A stretch of 5,213 nucleotides of DNA. Source: Anaerolineae bacterium. Its GTDB lineage: Bacteria > Chloroflexota > Anaerolineae > CG2-30-64-16. This document shows, one piece after another, positions 4,672 to 5,213 of the stretch. The translations under genes and the position numbers were made by a program. Each line of letters opens with the position of its first letter. The stretch's first letter is position 1. The stretch lies in assembly GCA_025454565.1 (NCBI GenBank), contig JALOOE010000272.1, forward strand, positions 1 through 5,213. Reading direction: 5' to 3'. Below the pieces are notes generated by a model. The model had not been told where the DNA came from. It saw only the letters and a list, made by a program, of their open reading frames with translations, and made no database searches.

Positions 4672-4748
4672 ATGGCGTTATGGCTGGCCTTTCATCTGCC
4701 GCCATACGCCATATTCGCTATTCGCCATTCGCCATACGCTATTCGCCA
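4672..4748. repeat. Asymmetric heptad array, TTCGCCA/TACGCCA type, at the convergent argJ-lon junction
   Basis: The short left arm ATGGCGTTATGGC (4672-4684) pairs with GCCATACGCCAT (4701-4712) as 12 bp with one bulged T and a 16-nt loop. The right side continues as a tandem array: GCCGCCA (4698-4704), TACGCCA (4705-4711), a TA spacer, TTCGCTA (4714-4720), TTCGCCA (4721-4727), TTCGCCA (4728-4734), TACGCTA (4735-4741), TTCGCCA (4742-4748). On the - strand the array supplies the TAG stop (4739-4741) and the final Gly-Glu codons of the Lon-like gene. The right side has seven words but the left only about two, so the element is lopsided compared with the others. Confidence 0.85.
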
Positions 4749-5213
4749 TCCTTCTCACCCTCTGCGGGCTCCGGCTGCTCACCCGGCAACTCCGGCTCGG
4801 CCGGAGGCTCAGGTTTGGGTTCCTCCTGAGGTTCCTCTTTCTCGGTCTTGCCGTCCTTCTTGGTGTTGCCGTTGGTCTCTTTGTTCTTCTCGGCCAGTTC
4901 GCGCAGCCGGCCTTCGATGCGGCCGTTGACCGAATCGGGCGGGTAGGCGCCATCCGGCTTTGCGCCGACAGGCGCACGCTCGCCCGCCGGAATGCCGGTC
5001 AAGAGCTCGATGCCCTCATCGATGGTCCGCACGGGGTAGATGTGGAATTGGCCCGCGGCCACGGCGTCGGCCACATCTTCACGCAACATCAGGTTGGGGA
5101 CGTTGGCAGCCGGGACGATCACTCCCTGCTCGCCGGTCAAACCGCCCGGCATCGCCCGGCACACGTCGTAGAACCCCTCGATTTTGAGCGTCGCGCCGCC
5201 GATGGCCTGGACT
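4739..5213 (-). CDS. Lon-type ATP-dependent protease (YcbZ/LonB-like), C-terminal fragment (5' end outside window)
   Basis: The - strand frame is open from the window edge to TAG at 4739-4741 and gives about 157 residues. It begins VQAIGGATLKIEGFYDVCRA, continues GLTGEQGVIVPAANVPNLML, and then HIYPVRTIDEGIELLTGIPA. This matches the end of the S16 Lon proteolytic domain in the subgroup with IGG-x3-KIEGF, as in E. coli YcbZ-like proteins. The Lys of KIEGF (codon at 5183-5185) corresponds to the catalytic Lys of the Ser-Lys dyad. The Ser and any ATPase domain lie beyond the window. After the conserved end (VNGRIEGRLRELAEKNKE) there is a charged, Pro/Glu-rich tail of roughly 45 residues, probably disordered. 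The stop codon and last residues are encoded by the heptad array. It converges on argJ, so it is not part of the arginine operon. The protease call is firm; the exact subfamily is less so. Confidence 0.87.
   Translation of the reverse strand, partial: VQAIGGATLKIEGFYDVCRAMPGGLTGEQGVIVPAANVPNLMLREDVADAVAAGQFHIYPVRTIDEGIELLTGIPAGERAPVGAKPDGAYPPDSVNGRIEGRLRELAEKNKETNGNTKKDGKTEKEEPQEEPKPEPPAEPELPGEQPEPAEGEKDGE

Noticed and set aside
4672..4748. CRISPR array
   Set aside because: Repeat units are 7 nt with no spacers of constant length; no cas genes are seen.
4808..4830. CTCAGG/CCTGAG inverted repeat as a regulatory operator
   Set aside because: It lies within Pro/Glu codons of the Lon-like tail, where such short pairs arise readily from repeated codons.
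4739..5164. Separate small - strand gene starting at GTG 5164
   Set aside because: The frame is open through the window edge and the upstream codons encode the conserved IGG-x3-KIEGF segment of Lon, so this is an internal codon of a larger gene.

Overview
The window is a high-GC bacterial chromosome segment, roughly 60-65% GC by eye. It carries five genes in a row on the + strand, then the 3' end of a converging gene on the - strand. The suggested order is argD (3' end only), a short argA-like N-acetylglutamate synthase, hom (homoserine dehydrogenase), argG and argJ. They face the C-terminal end of a Lon-type protease of the YcbZ/LonB-like group. No phylogenetic marker is present. The short ACT-less Hom, the short NAGS with a cysteine tail, this Lon subtype and the abundant 7-nt-periodic intergenic hairpins would fit a Chloroflexota-like bacterium, but that is an impression, not a demonstrated assignment.

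Four of the five + strand genes belong to arginine synthesis by the acetylated route. The argA-like enzyme makes N-acetylglutamate. ArgJ recycles the acetyl group from N-acetylornithine onto glutamate. ArgD makes N-acetylornithine. ArgG condenses citrulline with aspartate. argB, argC, argF and argH are not in the window. hom, from the threonine/methionine branch of the aspartate pathway, sits in the middle of the cluster. The gaps are 58-107 bp and no internal promoter was recognised, so one transcript is plausible.

The most notable feature lies outside the protein families. Every one of the five intergenic gaps is filled almost entirely by an inverted repeat whose arms are built of tandem 7-nt words. 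The architecture is the same in each gap but the word differs: GGTTGAA-type at 169-223 and 803-884, GACGATA-type at 1935-1993, GGAAGCT-type at 3287-3360, and TTCGCCA-type at 4672-4748. In three cases the repeat overlaps the end of the gene and supplies its stop codon (the argA-like gene, hom and lon). In the other two it begins 3-4 nt after the stop. Two related short-period repeats also lie inside argJ: a GGAAGCT doublet at 4103-4116, and five 8-nt units plus a hairpin at 4403-4455, which add a Gly/Glu-rich stretch to the protein. This looks like a family of short-period palindromic elements that accumulates at gene ends and sometimes enters coding sequence.

No rRNA, tRNA, CRISPR array, transposase gene, riboswitch or recognisable sigma-70 promoter was found.
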